This document shows, piece by piece, positions 33,545 to 42,838 of a stretch of 64,000 nucleotides of DNA (its first letter is position 1; every line of letters starts with the position of its first letter). The notes under the pieces were generated by a model. It ran no database searches. It was not told the DNA's origin and saw only the letters and a list, made by a program, of their open reading frames with translations. The stretch covers positions 124,001 to 188,000 of the forward strand of contig NZ_JAVTJJ010000003.1 of NCBI RefSeq assembly GCF_031843945.1, in the 5' to 3' direction. Source of the DNA: Paracidovorax sp031843945. Lineage in GTDB: Bacteria; Pseudomonadota; Gammaproteobacteria; Burkholderiales; Burkholderiaceae_C. Made by a program: the position numbers and the translations under genes.

Positions 33545-34696
33545 TTGGACCAGGCCGACCTGCCCGCCCCCCCCATTCGTCGCCGCGCCAGCGCAGGCCG
33601 GCGGCTGCGGAACTGGCTGCTGACCAGCGACCGGCGCCAGCGCCAGCGCCTGGCCATGGCCGGGTTGGCATCGCTGTTGATGATCTGCTGCATGCTGGCC
33701 ATGCACATCGTGGCGGCCGCGGGCCTGGCGGACGCGCAGCTGGTGAATGCCTGGACGGTCATGTGCGTGGCGGGGCTGGTGGTGGTGTACGCGCTGATCC
33801 GCAGCGGCTATTCACTGCGCTTCAAAGATCCCTCGCTCACCCGGGCGCAGATTCTGTATGCCATTGCCTGCAACGCCGTGGCCTATGTGATCGCAGGGCC
33901 GGCGCGCGGCATTGCGCTGCCGATCCTGGCGGTAGTGATGATGTTCGGCATGTTCGGCCTCACGCCGCGCCAGATGATCGGCGTGATGGTCTATGCGCTC
34001 GTGGCGTTTGGCGTGGCCGGCGGTGTGGTCGAGTGGCGCAGCGAGCCCGGCCATTCCCAGGCACTGTCGCTGGCCTATGCGGTGATGATCGTGGTGGTAC
34101 TGCTCAGCAGCACCTTTCTCACGCGGCGGGTGCAGTCCACCCGCGAACACCTGCGGCGCCAGCGCTACGAGCTGGCCCAGGCCGTCGAGCAGATTCGCCA
34201 ACTCGCCACGCACGACGATCTGACCGGCTTGCCCAATCGCCGCTACATGCTGGAGATGATGCACCTGGAGGTGCTGCGCGCGCGGCGCTCCGGCCTGCCG
34301 CTGCTGCTGGCGCAACTGGACGTGGACCATTTCAAGTCCGTCAACGACACCTATGGCCACGCGGCGGGCGACCTGGCGCTGCAGGCCTTCGCACGCACGG
34401 TGCGCGAGAGCGTGCGCGCCTGCGACGTGCTGGCCCGCTGGGGCGGCGAAGAATTCGTCTTGCTGCTGTGCAACACCCCGCCCGTGCCCGCACGCGAACT
34501 GCTGGAACGCGTGCGCCAGGCGGTCGCCACGCAGCACCTGGCGCGGCCCGGCCAGCCGCCCGTGCAGCTGACCGTGTCGATCGGCGTGGCCTGTCTGCGC
34601 ACGGGTGAATCGCTGAAAGAGGCGCTGGAGCGGGCCGACCGTGCGCTCTACAGCGCCAAGGCCGCCGGCCGCGACCGGGTGGTGTGGGCAGACTGA
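33545..34696 (+). CDS. Membrane-bound diguanylate cyclase (GGDEF)
   Basis: A 383-residue enzyme with about six hydrophobic segments between 35 and 200, a short coiled linker (EHLRRQRYELAQAVEQIRQL) and a GGDEF domain from about 210. GGEEF is intact, and RACD five residues upstream is the product-inhibition site, so it should make c-di-GMP under feedback control. The start is TTG 33545 with AAAGGA 6 bases upstream; no nearby ATG fits the frame better. The membrane part is not a type I can name. Confidence 0.87.
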   Translation: MDQADLPAPPIRRRASAGRRLRNWLLTSDRRQRQRLAMAGLASLLMICCMLAMHIVAAAGLADAQLVNAWTVMCVAGLVVVYALIRSGYSLRFKDPSLTRAQILYAIACNAVAYVIAGPARGIALPILAVVMMFGMFGLTPRQMIGVMVYALVAFGVAGGVVEWRSEPGHSQALSLAYAVMIVVVLLSSTFLTRRVQSTREHLRRQRYELAQAVEQIRQLATHDDLTGLPNRRYMLEMMHLEVLRARRSGLPLLLAQLDVDHFKSVNDTYGHAAGDLALQAFARTVRESVRACDVLARWGGEEFVLLLCNTPPVPARELLERVRQAVATQHLARPGQPPVQLTVSIGVACLRTGESLKEALERADRALYSAKAAGRDRVVWAD

Positions 34697-34719
34697 ACCT
34701 CGCACGCTCCTCGCTCGAT

Positions 34720-34777
34720 CGCTATTAATTCAATAGCTGCCTGCGCTGATCCATCAAGCGCTGGAGGCCTTTTTTGC
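34720..34777 (-). repeat. AGCGCTTGAT palindromic repeat, copy 8
   Basis: CGCTATTAATTCAATAGCTG, then CGCTGATCCATCAAGCGCTG, then GAGGCCTTTTTTGCTT. The left core is degenerate (CTGCGCTGAT). The T-run after the stem could let it act as a terminator for the upstream cyclase. Confidence 0.8.
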
Positions 34778-34812
34778 TTCCAACCTGGCGCCCGCCGGGT
34801 ACCATTGCCCGC

Positions 34813-35592
34813 ATGACGCTCCGCTACGACGCCCTTACCTCCCCCGACGCCTACGCCGACGTGTTCAAGGTGCCCGCACCCGCCGACCTGGGCGAACGCC
34901 GCATCAAGCCGCGCAAGCCGGGCTACATGATCCGCCTGGCGCCGCAGCCCCACACCGAGGACGCGGCAGTGGCCGCTCCCGCCGAACCCGTCGCAGCGGA
35001 AGGCACCGAGCCCGCAGCCACCCCGGCCTCGGCGCCCGCACCGGAACGCGAGCGCGAGCGCGAGTTGCTACAGGTGCAATGGGGCCTGGTGCCGCACTGG
35101 GTCAAGTCCGCATCGGACGGCCGCCTGCGCGCGCCCAAGCTGGTCAACGCGCGGTCTGAAAACGTCACCACGTCCACCCCGTTCCGCGACACCTGGCTGC
35201 AAAGCCAGCGCTGCATCGTGCCCATGCAGGCGTTCTACGTGGACGACCTGCGCAGCGGCAAGGCCGTGGCCACGCGCATCTCCCGCATCGACGGCGCGCC
35301 GATGGGCGTGGCGGGCCTGTGGGCGCTGTGGACGGGCCCGGACGGCGACACGCTGCTGAGCTTCACCCTGCTCACCGTCAACGCCAACAGCCACGCCCTG
35401 CTGCACCGCTACGGCCAGCCCGGCAGCGAAAAGCGCATGCCGGTCATCCTGAGCGAAGGCACCCAGGCGGCCTGGCTGACGGCGCCGGTGCCCAAGGCGA
35501 ACGAGTTCATGCGCGCCTATGCGGCGCAGTCGCTGACGGCCAACCCGGTGGAGACGAAGGCGGACAAGGTGCCCAAGGGATGGCTGGAGTGA
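34813..35592 (+). CDS. SRAP (YedK/HMCES)-like protein lacking the catalytic residues
   Basis: A 259-residue protein with the SRAP core: VQWGLVPHWVKSA (about 96-108), LVNARSENV, PFRDTW, RCIVPMQAFY, then KRMPVIL. Active SRAP proteins crosslink abasic sites through Cys2 and use a Glu in GFYEW and a His before RMPVIL. Here the chain starts MTLRYDAL, the Glu position reads AFYVDD, and EKRMPVIL replaces the HxRMPVIL histidine. All three catalytic residues are therefore missing. It also has a Pro/Ala-rich insertion (about 50-90). It may be a pseudoenzyme that binds DNA without crosslinking. The fold is clear, the function is not. Confidence 0.8.
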   Translation: MTLRYDALTSPDAYADVFKVPAPADLGERRIKPRKPGYMIRLAPQPHTEDAAVAAPAEPVAAEGTEPAATPASAPAPERERERELLQVQWGLVPHWVKSASDGRLRAPKLVNARSENVTTSTPFRDTWLQSQRCIVPMQAFYVDDLRSGKAVATRISRIDGAPMGVAGLWALWTGPDGDTLLSFTLLTVNANSHALLHRYGQPGSEKRMPVILSEGTQAAWLTAPVPKANEFMRAYAAQSLTANPVETKADKVPKGWLE

Positions 35593-35725
35593 GCAGTGCC
35601 GATGACCTATCAGAGGGCAGTCAACACATGGCAACTAGAAACACTCCTCACTTCAGATATGCCGCGCTATTCGATGAATGCAACTGCAAATAAGCTGACA
35701 GCTTAATATATTCACGCACCAAATT

Positions 35726-36484
35726 ATGCAGAAAAATGCAGTTACTGTTTACGACTTAGTTAGAGATCGCTTAGAGCACATCGAATTAATATTTGAGCTT
35801 CGCCACTCTTATTGCAATCTAGATCTTGTCAAGCCTGTCGGCGATAACGGATGGACACACCCTTGGAGATATTTTGAAGGACTGATCCACTACCTTTTGC
35901 TTACGTGCTTTGATCTGCTGGGACAACCTTCTGAGTGGGTATCTTTTTCCGAGTGGTTGAACTCAGACAAGAAGAAAGCAGAACGTTGTTTAGTCGAGAG
36001 CTGTATGCCCGTTAATTCACCCCCTCTTGAAATCACCAAACACTTTAATAGTGAATATCAAAAAATGTACGGCGTAAGGACATCCTTTAACAATTTTGTC
36101 CTAGAAATAATTAGTGATACAGAGCGTGCCGAACTCTACACCAATATTGAAATAGTGAGAGGGCGCATGGATGGCGAGCCGAATACCTGTTATCCGGCCC
36201 TCGGACTTATAGATAATGACAACAAAAAACTTGAATTTTTATTTAGTCTGCGCAACAAATTTACCCATACTGCAACTGTGATGGGGTCCCCTGCGGCAGG
36301 AGTTTTCCCCCATATTTATGATTGGTTCGTTATTGATGGAGTGGCTATGAAAGGGTATTCGGAAATTTATAGGGAAGAAAAAAATGGGGAATGGCTTATA
36401 TATCAGGTTCGAGATTGGCCATTTTCTCTAATTCGGCTAATTAAAACCGCCTTGTCACGAAACGAATCGCAGAAAGCTATTTAG
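35726..36484 (+). CDS. AT-rich hypothetical protein with an R-x4-H HEPN-like motif
   Basis: A 252-residue predicted soluble, mostly helical protein with no signal or membrane segment. Base composition (near 40% GC, AT-rich codons) differs sharply from all neighbours, indicating recent transfer. Residues 176-181 read RNKFTH, the R-N-x3-H form of the HEPN ribonuclease motif, set in a helix (LEFLFSLRNKFTHTATV) as in HEPN toxins and abortive-infection proteins. No partner antitoxin (MNT or similar) is adjacent. I do not recognise the family; the HEPN reading rests on this motif and the helical context. Confidence 0.6.
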   Translation: MQKNAVTVYDLVRDRLEHIELIFELRHSYCNLDLVKPVGDNGWTHPWRYFEGLIHYLLLTCFDLLGQPSEWVSFSEWLNSDKKKAERCLVESCMPVNSPPLEITKHFNSEYQKMYGVRTSFNNFVLEIISDTERAELYTNIEIVRGRMDGEPNTCYPALGLIDNDNKKLEFLFSLRNKFTHTATVMGSPAAGVFPHIYDWFVIDGVAMKGYSEIYREEKNGEWLIYQVRDWPFSLIRLIKTALSRNESQKAI

Positions 36485-36632
36485 TAATTTCGCAAATAAA
36501 GCGTGGCGCAATTCAACTCACTACCCAAATCTGCACCCGTCGTGTATACACACTAGGGCCATCGAATTAAACGCCAGCCCATGCATGGGTTTGAATTTTC
36601 CAAGCAACGAGCAATGGACGCATTCCGTCAAA

Positions 36633-36694
36633 TGCTATTAAATTAATAGCATTGAGCGATTATCTATCAAGCGCTGCAGGCTGATTTTTCTTAA
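36633..36694 (-). repeat. AGCGCTTGAT palindromic repeat, copy 9
   Basis: TGCTATTAAATTAATAGCAT, then GAGCGATTATCTATCAAGCG, then CTGCAGGCTGATTTTTCTTA. The left core is degenerate. It marks the right-hand border of the AT-rich region, as copy 8 lies one gene to its left. Confidence 0.75.
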
Positions 36695-36701
36695 ATCCCA
36701 A

Positions 36702-37559
36702 TCACGCCGGGCAGCGCGTTTCCAGCCACTGCTCCAGCCGCGCAGACACGGGCGCTGCGTCCGCCTCCCGCTCGTTGAATATCTCGTGAAACAGCGCGTC
36801 GAAGCACTGCGCCTGCACCACGCCCGGTGGCGTGGCGGCCGCAAACGCTGCGCTGCCGGCGGGGCGCACCAGCCGGTCTTGCCCGGCCCACAGCAGCAGC
36901 GTGGGCACCTGCCAGTCGGCGGCCTGGGCCAGCACGGCCGGGCCGCCGCTGGCGATGAAGCGCGCCAGCCGGCCGCTGATGCGGTCGTGGCACAGCGGGT
37001 CGGCCCGGTAGGCGGCGGCGACGGCGGGGTCGTGCGACAGGGCATCGACGTCCAGCCCGTTGCCCACGCGCAGGTCGGGCGCGATGCGCGCCAGCGTGGC
37101 CAGCAGCAGGCGCTGCAGCGGGTTCAGGCCGGCATCCAGGGCGGGTGACGAGAGCACCAGCGCATCGACCGGCCGCAGCCGCCGGGCCACGAACAGCGCC
37201 GCCACCAGCCCGCCCAGGCTGTGGCCCAGCAGCACCAGCGGCTGGCCGGCGGGCATGCGTGCGCGAGTGGCGTCCACAATGTCGGCCAGGTCGTCCAGCA
37301 GGCGCGCGTCGGCGTTGAGCGCGCCGCGCGGGCCGCCCGATTCGCCATGGCCGAAGTGGTCGTAGCCGCGCACGGCAAAGCCCCAGGTGTTCAGCCGCCG
37401 CGCCAGCGGGTCGTAGCGGCCGGCGTGTTCGCCCAGGCCGTGCACCAGCAGCACGGTGCCGCGCGGCGCGCCGCCGTCCACGGGCCAGTCCTGCACCGCC
37501 AGGTTTTCGCCGTCGCTGGCGGTGAAGGGGCTCAGCGTGGAGGGTACAGGCTCGGTCAT
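36702..37559 (-). CDS. Alpha/beta hydrolase, monoacylglycerol lipase-like
   Basis: A 285-residue serine hydrolase. VLLVHGLGEHAGRYDPLARR (about 36-55) is the monoglyceride-lipase oxyanion signature, GHSLGG (about 113-118) holds the nucleophile, and LLLWAGQDRLV plus ALFHEIFNE supply the acid and histidine. YDHFGHGESGG is also family-typical. Cytosolic, no signal peptide. It lies 35 bp downstream of the M20 peptidase gene on the same strand and may be co-transcribed. The physiological ester is unknown. Confidence 0.87.
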   Translation of the reverse strand: MTEPVPSTLSPFTASDGENLAVQDWPVDGGAPRGTVLLVHGLGEHAGRYDPLARRLNTWGFAVRGYDHFGHGESGGPRGALNADARLLDDLADIVDATRARMPAGQPLVLLGHSLGGLVAALFVARRLRPVDALVLSSPALDAGLNPLQRLLLATLARIAPDLRVGNGLDVDALSHDPAVAAAYRADPLCHDRISGRLARFIASGGPAVLAQAADWQVPTLLLWAGQDRLVRPAGSAAFAAATPPGVVQAQCFDALFHEIFNEREADAAPVSARLEQWLETRCPA

Positions 37560-37594
37560 GGCGGGCGGGCGTCAGGGGCGGGAATGGTGCCTCG

Positions 37595-39106
37595 TCAGGC
37601 CGCGGCGGCCTCGCCGGCTGCAGTGGGCACACCACCGGCGGGCGGCAGGCTGGCGATGACCTGCGCGACGGCGGCGGTGAGCTTCTTGGCGTAGGGCACG
37701 TGCAGAAACTCATTGGGGCCGTGCGCGTTGCTCTTGGGGCCGAGCACGCCGCAGACCATCATCTGCGCCTTGGGAAAGCCCTGGCTCAGCAGATTCATGA
37801 GCGGAATGGTGCCGCCCTGGCCGATGTAGCCGCACGATGCGCCGAACTGCGCCCGGCTGGCGGCGTTGAGCGCGTTCTCGAACCACGGCGCCGTGTCGGG
37901 CGCGTTCCAGCCGCTGGCCGCGCCGCCGCCTTCGAAGGTGACCCGGGCCTGGTAGGGCGCGTTGTCTTCCAGCAGCGCCTTCATTTCCTGCACGCACTGG
38001 GCGGCGTCCACCAGCGGCGGCAGGCGCAGGCTGAGCTTGAAGGCGGTGTAGGGGCGCAGCACGTTGCCTGCGTCCTGCAGGGCCGGAAAGCCCTCGGCGC
38101 CGGTGACGCTGAGCGTGGGCTCCCAGGTGCGGCGCAGCAGCGCGTCGACCGGCTCGGTGGTGGTGGGCAGCGCGAAGGTGGTGGCGCCGCCGCAGTCGTA
38201 ATGCGCCCACGGAAAGCGCCGGTAGATCTCGTCGCCCAGGATGTCGGCCGTGGCGCGTGCCTGCGTCAGACGCTCTGGCGGCACGCTGCAGTGAAAGCTG
38301 GCGGGCAGCAGGCGGCCGGTGGCGGAGTCTTCGAGCCGGTCGAGCACCTGCCGCATGATGCGGAAGGACGACGGCACCAGGCCCGAGGCGTCGCCCGAAT
38401 GCACGCCCTCGGTCAATATCTCGACCTTCAGCGTGCCGCTGGCCATGCCGCGCAGGCTGGTGGTGAGCCACAGCTGGTCGTAGTTGCCGGCGCCACTGTC
38501 CAGGCAGATCACGAGCGCGACCTCGCCCATGCGCGTGCGCAGCAGGTCGATGTAGGGCAACAGGTCGCCCGAACCGCTTTCTTCGCAGGTTTCGATCAGG
38601 CCGATGATGCGCGGATGCGGCACGTTCTGGCGCTTCAGCTCTTGCACGGCGGCGATGCTGGCGTAGACGGCATAGCCATCGTCCGCACTGCCGCGGCCGT
38701 ACAGCTTGCCGTCTTCGTACTTGGGCGTCCACGGCCCCAGGTCGCTGCGCCAGCCTTCGAATTCGGGTTGCTTGTCGAGGTGGCCGTACATCAGCACGGT
38801 GGGGCCGGTAGAGGCTTGTGGCTGGGTGCCTTCCACTTCGAAGAACAGCACCGGCGTGCGGCCGGGCAGGCGCACGATCTCCAGCGTGAGGCCGGGCACC
38901 TTCTGCGCTTCGACCCATTCGGCAGCATTGCGCAGCACGCGGTCGAGCAGGCCCAGCTGCTCCCAGTCGGGCGCGAAGCCAGGCGACTTGGCGGGGATGG
39001 CGATGTATTCGGTCAGCTGGCGCACGATGTCGCCGTCCCAGCGCTGGCTGAGCTGGGACAGGGCCTGGTCAGGCTGGAAGGCGGTCGAAGGGATGCGGGC
39101 GTTCAT
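37595..39106 (-). CDS. M20 family metallopeptidase (dipeptidase-like)
   Basis: A 503-residue zinc peptidase of the M20A/CNDP-like branch. The metal ligands are in LMYGHLDKQPE (about 105-115), GRGSADDGYA (about 137-146) and LIETCEESGSGD (about 164-175), with a late HGPNEF. GGTIPLMNLL is also conserved. A lid domain lies between about 215 and 380. There is no signal peptide. Length and motifs fit a non-specific dipeptidase or acylase. The substrate cannot be told. It is followed by an alpha/beta hydrolase gene. Confidence 0.88.
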   Translation of the reverse strand: MNARIPSTAFQPDQALSQLSQRWDGDIVRQLTEYIAIPAKSPGFAPDWEQLGLLDRVLRNAAEWVEAQKVPGLTLEIVRLPGRTPVLFFEVEGTQPQASTGPTVLMYGHLDKQPEFEGWRSDLGPWTPKYEDGKLYGRGSADDGYAVYASIAAVQELKRQNVPHPRIIGLIETCEESGSGDLLPYIDLLRTRMGEVALVICLDSGAGNYDQLWLTTSLRGMASGTLKVEILTEGVHSGDASGLVPSSFRIMRQVLDRLEDSATGRLLPASFHCSVPPERLTQARATADILGDEIYRRFPWAHYDCGGATTFALPTTTEPVDALLRRTWEPTLSVTGAEGFPALQDAGNVLRPYTAFKLSLRLPPLVDAAQCVQEMKALLEDNAPYQARVTFEGGGAASGWNAPDTAPWFENALNAASRAQFGASCGYIGQGGTIPLMNLLSQGFPKAQMMVCGVLGPKSNAHGPNEFLHVPYAKKLTAAVAQVIASLPPAGGVPTAAGEAAAA

Positions 39107-39277
39107 GCGGCTCTCCTGTGTGGGGTGCGCCGACCGGCACGAGAAAAAAACTGCGCCGCGGCGGGTGTGCAGATCATTTTGCTACAGCGCCCTGCAACCG
39201 CGCTGGCGCAGGGCTTGCATGCGACCACGGCGCGCCCGATGATGGACGCCGCGCCCCGAAAGGTCTAGAACCACCCC

Positions 39278-40672
39278 ATGCGCTACCACACCACCCTGGG
39301 CGGCCAGGGCCATGCCTTCGACGACCTGCGCCAGGTGATGGCCCACGCCAGCCCGGCGCGCTCGGGCGACTACCTGGCCGGCGTGGGCGCGGCCACCGCG
39401 CAGCAGCGCATGGCCGCGCGCCACGTGCTGGCCGACCTGCCGCTCACCACCTTCCTGAACGAGGCGCTGGTGCCCTACGAGCAGGACGACATCACGCGCC
39501 TGATCATCGACAGCCACGACGCGGCGGCCTTTGCGCCGGTGCGCCACATGACGGTGGGCGACTGGCGCAACTGGCTGCTGGGCGATGCGGCCACGCCCGA
39601 GGCGCTGGCTGCGCTGGCGCCTGGGCTCACACCCGAGATGGTAGCGGCGGTGAGCAAGATCATGCGCAACCAGGACTTGGTTGCCGTGGCGCGCAAATGC
39701 CGCGTGGTCACCCGCTTTCGCAACACGCTGGGCCTGCCCGGCCACTTGGCCGTGCGGCTGCAGCCCAATCACCCGACGGACGATGTGCGCGGCATGGCCG
39801 CGTCGGTGCTGGACGGGCTGATGCTGGGCGCGGGCGATGCGGTCATCGGCATCAACCCGGTGTCGGACAGCATGACCACGCTGGAGCAGCTGTGCCGCCT
39901 TTTCGATGCGCTGATCCAGCGGTTCGAGATTCCCACCCAGGCCTGTGTGCTGACGCATGTGACCAACACCCTGCAGCTGATGAACGCGGGCGTGCCGGTG
40001 GACCTGGTGTTCCAGTCCATCGGCGGCACCGAGCAGACCAACCGCAGCTTCGGCGTGACGACCGCGTTGCTGGACGAGGCCTGCGACGCGGCGCGCGCCC
40101 TGGGCCGCGGCACGCTGGGCGACAACGTCATGTACTTCGAGACCGGCCAGGGCAGCGCGCTGTCGGCGGGCGGCCACCACGGCGTGGACCAGCAGACCTG
40201 CGAGGCGCGCGCCTACGGGCTGGCGCGCCGCTACCGGCCGCTACTGGTGAACACCGTGGTGGGTTTCATCGGGCCGGAATACCTGTACGACGGCAAGCAG
40301 ATCATTCGCGCGGGCCTGGAAGACCACTTCTGCGGCAAGCTGCTGGGCCTGCCCATGGGCTGCGACATCTGCTACACCAACCACGCCGAGGCCGACCAGG
40401 ACGACATGGACACGCTGATGGTGCTGCTGGGCAGCGCGGGGCTGAACTTCCTTATCGGCGTGCCGGGGGCGGACGACATCATGCTGAACTACCAAAGTAC
40501 CTCGTTCCACGATGCGCTCTTCTTGCGGGGCACGCTGGGCCTGGCACGTGCGCCGGAGTTCGAGGCCTGGCTGCAGGCACGGGGCATCACCATGCCGGAC
40601 GGCCGGCTGCGCGACGGCGCCGCGCCGCTGGCGCTGGCCGGGCTGCTGGATGGACAAGGCGCCAAGCCATGA
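39278..40672 (+). CDS. eutB: Ethanolamine ammonia-lyase, large subunit
   Basis: A 464-residue EutB, the catalytic (substrate- and cobalamin-binding) subunit that turns ethanolamine into acetaldehyde and ammonia with adenosylcobalamin. FLNEALVPYEQDDITRLI, the TRFRNTLGLPGHLAVRLQPN block, SIGGTEQTNRSFGV and MGCDICYTNHAEADQDD are all family signatures. Length is normal. The eutC start overlaps its stop (ATGA), so the two are coupled. No microcompartment or eutR genes are present, which fits a simple cytosolic nitrogen-scavenging role. Confidence 0.95.
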   Translation: MRYHTTLGGQGHAFDDLRQVMAHASPARSGDYLAGVGAATAQQRMAARHVLADLPLTTFLNEALVPYEQDDITRLIIDSHDAAAFAPVRHMTVGDWRNWLLGDAATPEALAALAPGLTPEMVAAVSKIMRNQDLVAVARKCRVVTRFRNTLGLPGHLAVRLQPNHPTDDVRGMAASVLDGLMLGAGDAVIGINPVSDSMTTLEQLCRLFDALIQRFEIPTQACVLTHVTNTLQLMNAGVPVDLVFQSIGGTEQTNRSFGVTTALLDEACDAARALGRGTLGDNVMYFETGQGSALSAGGHHGVDQQTCEARAYGLARRYRPLLVNTVVGFIGPEYLYDGKQIIRAGLEDHFCGKLLGLPMGCDICYTNHAEADQDDMDTLMVLLGSAGLNFLIGVPGADDIMLNYQSTSFHDALFLRGTLGLARAPEFEAWLQARGITMPDGRLRDGAAPLALAGLLDGQGAKP

Positions 40673-41538
40673 AGGAACCCGCTCCGCCATCGACTGGCTC
40701 AGCCGCCGAAGCCGTGGCCCACGTCACCGCCACGCCGTGGCAGGACTGGCGCCAGGCCACGCCCGCGCGCATTGCACTGGGCCGCGCGGGCGTGGCTATT
40801 CCCACCGACGAATCGCTGCGTTTTGGCTGGGCGCACGCCCTGGCGCGCGATGCCATTCACGCCCCGCTGGACACCGACGCGCTGGCCGCCGCACTGGGCG
40901 CGGCCGGGCACGAGGTGCTGCTGGCCCGCAGCCGCGCGGACGACCGCACCACCTATTTGCGCCGGCCCGACCTGGGACGCCAGTTGCACCCGCAAGACGC
41001 GCTGGCGCTGCAGGAGCGCGCCGCGCAGGCGCCCAAGACCCGGCCGGATCTGTGCGTGGTGGTGGGCGACGGCCTTTCTTCGCTGGCGGTGCAGCGTCAC
41101 GCCGTGCCGCTGCTGCAGGCGCTGATGCCGATGCTGGCACCGGGCACGGTGCTGGCGCCGGTGGTCGTGGTGGTGCAGCAGGCGCGCGTGGCCGTGGCCG
41201 ACGAAGTGGGTGAGCTGCTGGACGCGCGCATGAGCGCGATGCTGATCGGCGAGCGGCCGGGCCTGAGTTCGCCCGACAGCCTGGGCATCTACCTCACCCA
41301 CGGCCCGAAGCGCGGCCGGCACGACGCCGAGCGCAACTGCATCTCCAACGTGCGCGCCGAGGGGCTGAGCTACGCGAGCGCCGCCCTCAAGCTGGCCTGG
41401 CTGATGCGCCAGGCGCTGCGGCTGGGTGCCACGGGTGTCGCGCTGAAGGACGACAGCGATGCGGATGCGGCCCTGGGCCACATGCCGCCAGGGCTGGACC
41501 ACGGCGACCGAGCGCCCGCGCAGCGACCAAAAGGCTAG
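40669..41538 (+). CDS. eutC: Ethanolamine ammonia-lyase, small subunit
   Basis: A 289-residue EutC, the cobalamin-contacting partner of EutB. TPARIALGRAG near 32-42, VVVGDGLSSLAVQ, VGELLDARMSAMLIGERPGL and the NCISNVR...GLSYASAALKL tail are diagnostic. The start ATG 40669 overlaps the eutB stop codon. The gene's last 4 bp overlap the 3' end of the convergent diguanylate cyclase gene, so there is no room for a terminator between them. Confidence 0.95.
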   Translation: MKEPAPPSTGSAAEAVAHVTATPWQDWRQATPARIALGRAGVAIPTDESLRFGWAHALARDAIHAPLDTDALAAALGAAGHEVLLARSRADDRTTYLRRPDLGRQLHPQDALALQERAAQAPKTRPDLCVVVGDGLSSLAVQRHAVPLLQALMPMLAPGTVLAPVVVVVQQARVAVADEVGELLDARMSAMLIGERPGLSSPDSLGIYLTHGPKRGRHDAERNCISNVRAEGLSYASAALKLAWLMRQALRLGATGVALKDDSDADAALGHMPPGLDHGDRAPAQRPKG

Positions 41539-42722
41539 GCCAACGCGGTGGCCGGCACGCGGTGTGGCGCCGCTGCGGCCTCCACCCGGTTTCGGCCGGC
41601 ATGCTTGGCGCGATACATCGCCTCGTCGGCTGCGGCGATCAGGCCGTCCCAGCTGTCGCCCGGCTCGAGCGAGCCGCCGACGACGCCGATGCTGAGGGTG
41701 ACCGGCACCGTGCGGCCGCCGACATCGAACCGCGTGTGTTCCACCGCGGCACACAGCTGCCGGGCCAGTTCCAGCGCGCCTGCCAGCGGCGTGCGGGGCA
41801 GCAGCACCAGAAACTCCTCGCCGCCGTAGCGGCCGACGAGGTCTTGCGTGCGCAGGCGCTCGCGCAGCACGTCCACCACGCGGCACAGCACTTCGTCTCC
41901 CCCGAGGTGGCCCAGGCCGTCATTGATGCGCTTGAAATGGTCAATGTCCACCATCATCAGCGCCAGCGGTTCGTGCGCCCGCACCGCCTGCGCCACGCTG
42001 CGGTCCAGCGCGGCAATGGTCGAGCGGCGATTGGGCACGCCGGTCAACGAGTCTTGCGCGGCCAGGCGCCGGTTGGCGTCGTCGGCGCGGTCCTTGGCCA
42101 TCAGCACGAAGCCGAAGGATGACGCCTGCACCGTCACGAATGTAGCCAGGAAGGTCAGGTGTTGCGCGACGCTTTCCTGCATCAGGCCCTCGGCAGGCAT
42201 GGCGCCCTGCGCCGCCAGCGCTCCACGCACCACCAGCACGATGGCCTGCAGCAGCAGGCCAGTGGCCACCAGCCACGTTCCACGGCCGCTGCGATGCTGG
42301 CCCGGGTGGCACAGCTCCCATAGCGGCAGGGCCAGTTGCAGTGGGAAGATGATGCCGGCCAGCACCAGCCGCGCCAGGTAATCGTCCAGGAACAGGGTGA
42401 ACAGCACTGCCGTGGCGGCCATGGGCACCAGCATGCGCGCCCAGGGCAACGCACGGCCCTGGAACTGGAAGGCCGCGCCCAGCACGCAGGCGAACACGGC
42501 CGCCAGCAACGTGTTGGCCAGCACGATGGAGATGGCGTCGGGCAGCTTGCCGCGCCCAGCCAGCAGCACATAGGCCAGCGCCTGCATCAGCAGCGCGACG
42601 GCCCACAGGCCGAGGCCCTCGCGGCGCCGGTCGTTGCCGACCACGAGCAGGCCCGCCGCCATCACGACGGACGCGACGACGGTGGCCAACAACAGAGTGG
42701 GGAGATGCAACAGCGAAGTCAT
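41535..42722 (-). CDS. Membrane-bound diguanylate cyclase (GGDEF)
   Basis: A 395-residue protein with an N-terminal membrane region of about six or seven hydrophobic segments (about 1-205) and a GGDEF domain (about 225-385). GGEEF is intact, with RTQD five residues before it as inhibitory site, so c-di-GMP synthesis is expected. The start at 42722 (MTSLLHLPTLLLA) begins the first membrane helix; a longer frame to 42803 adds an unlikely cytosolic tail. It converges on eutC with a 4-bp overlap. The sensor type was not recognised. Confidence 0.87.
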   Translation of the reverse strand: MTSLLHLPTLLLATVVASVVMAAGLLVVGNDRRREGLGLWAVALLMQALAYVLLAGRGKLPDAISIVLANTLLAAVFACVLGAAFQFQGRALPWARMLVPMAATAVLFTLFLDDYLARLVLAGIIFPLQLALPLWELCHPGQHRSGRGTWLVATGLLLQAIVLVVRGALAAQGAMPAEGLMQESVAQHLTFLATFVTVQASSFGFVLMAKDRADDANRRLAAQDSLTGVPNRRSTIAALDRSVAQAVRAHEPLALMMVDIDHFKRINDGLGHLGGDEVLCRVVDVLRERLRTQDLVGRYGGEEFLVLLPRTPLAGALELARQLCAAVEHTRFDVGGRTVPVTLSIGVVGGSLEPGDSWDGLIAAADEAMYRAKHAGRNRVEAAAAPHRVPATALA

Positions 42723-42838
42723 GCACAACGCGGGCGCCGCGAACGCGGCAGCCCTGGAACACCAACATGGCGCCGCAGAATAACCGCCCTTGCGCGGCCG
42801 CACACGGCCGGTCGCAATCGGTTACGGCAGTGTGAGCC

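Noticed and set aside
35593..36700. The AT-rich segment as a prophage or insertion sequence
   Set aside because: No integrase, transposase, phage gene, terminal inverted repeat or target duplication was seen; only one foreign gene is present.
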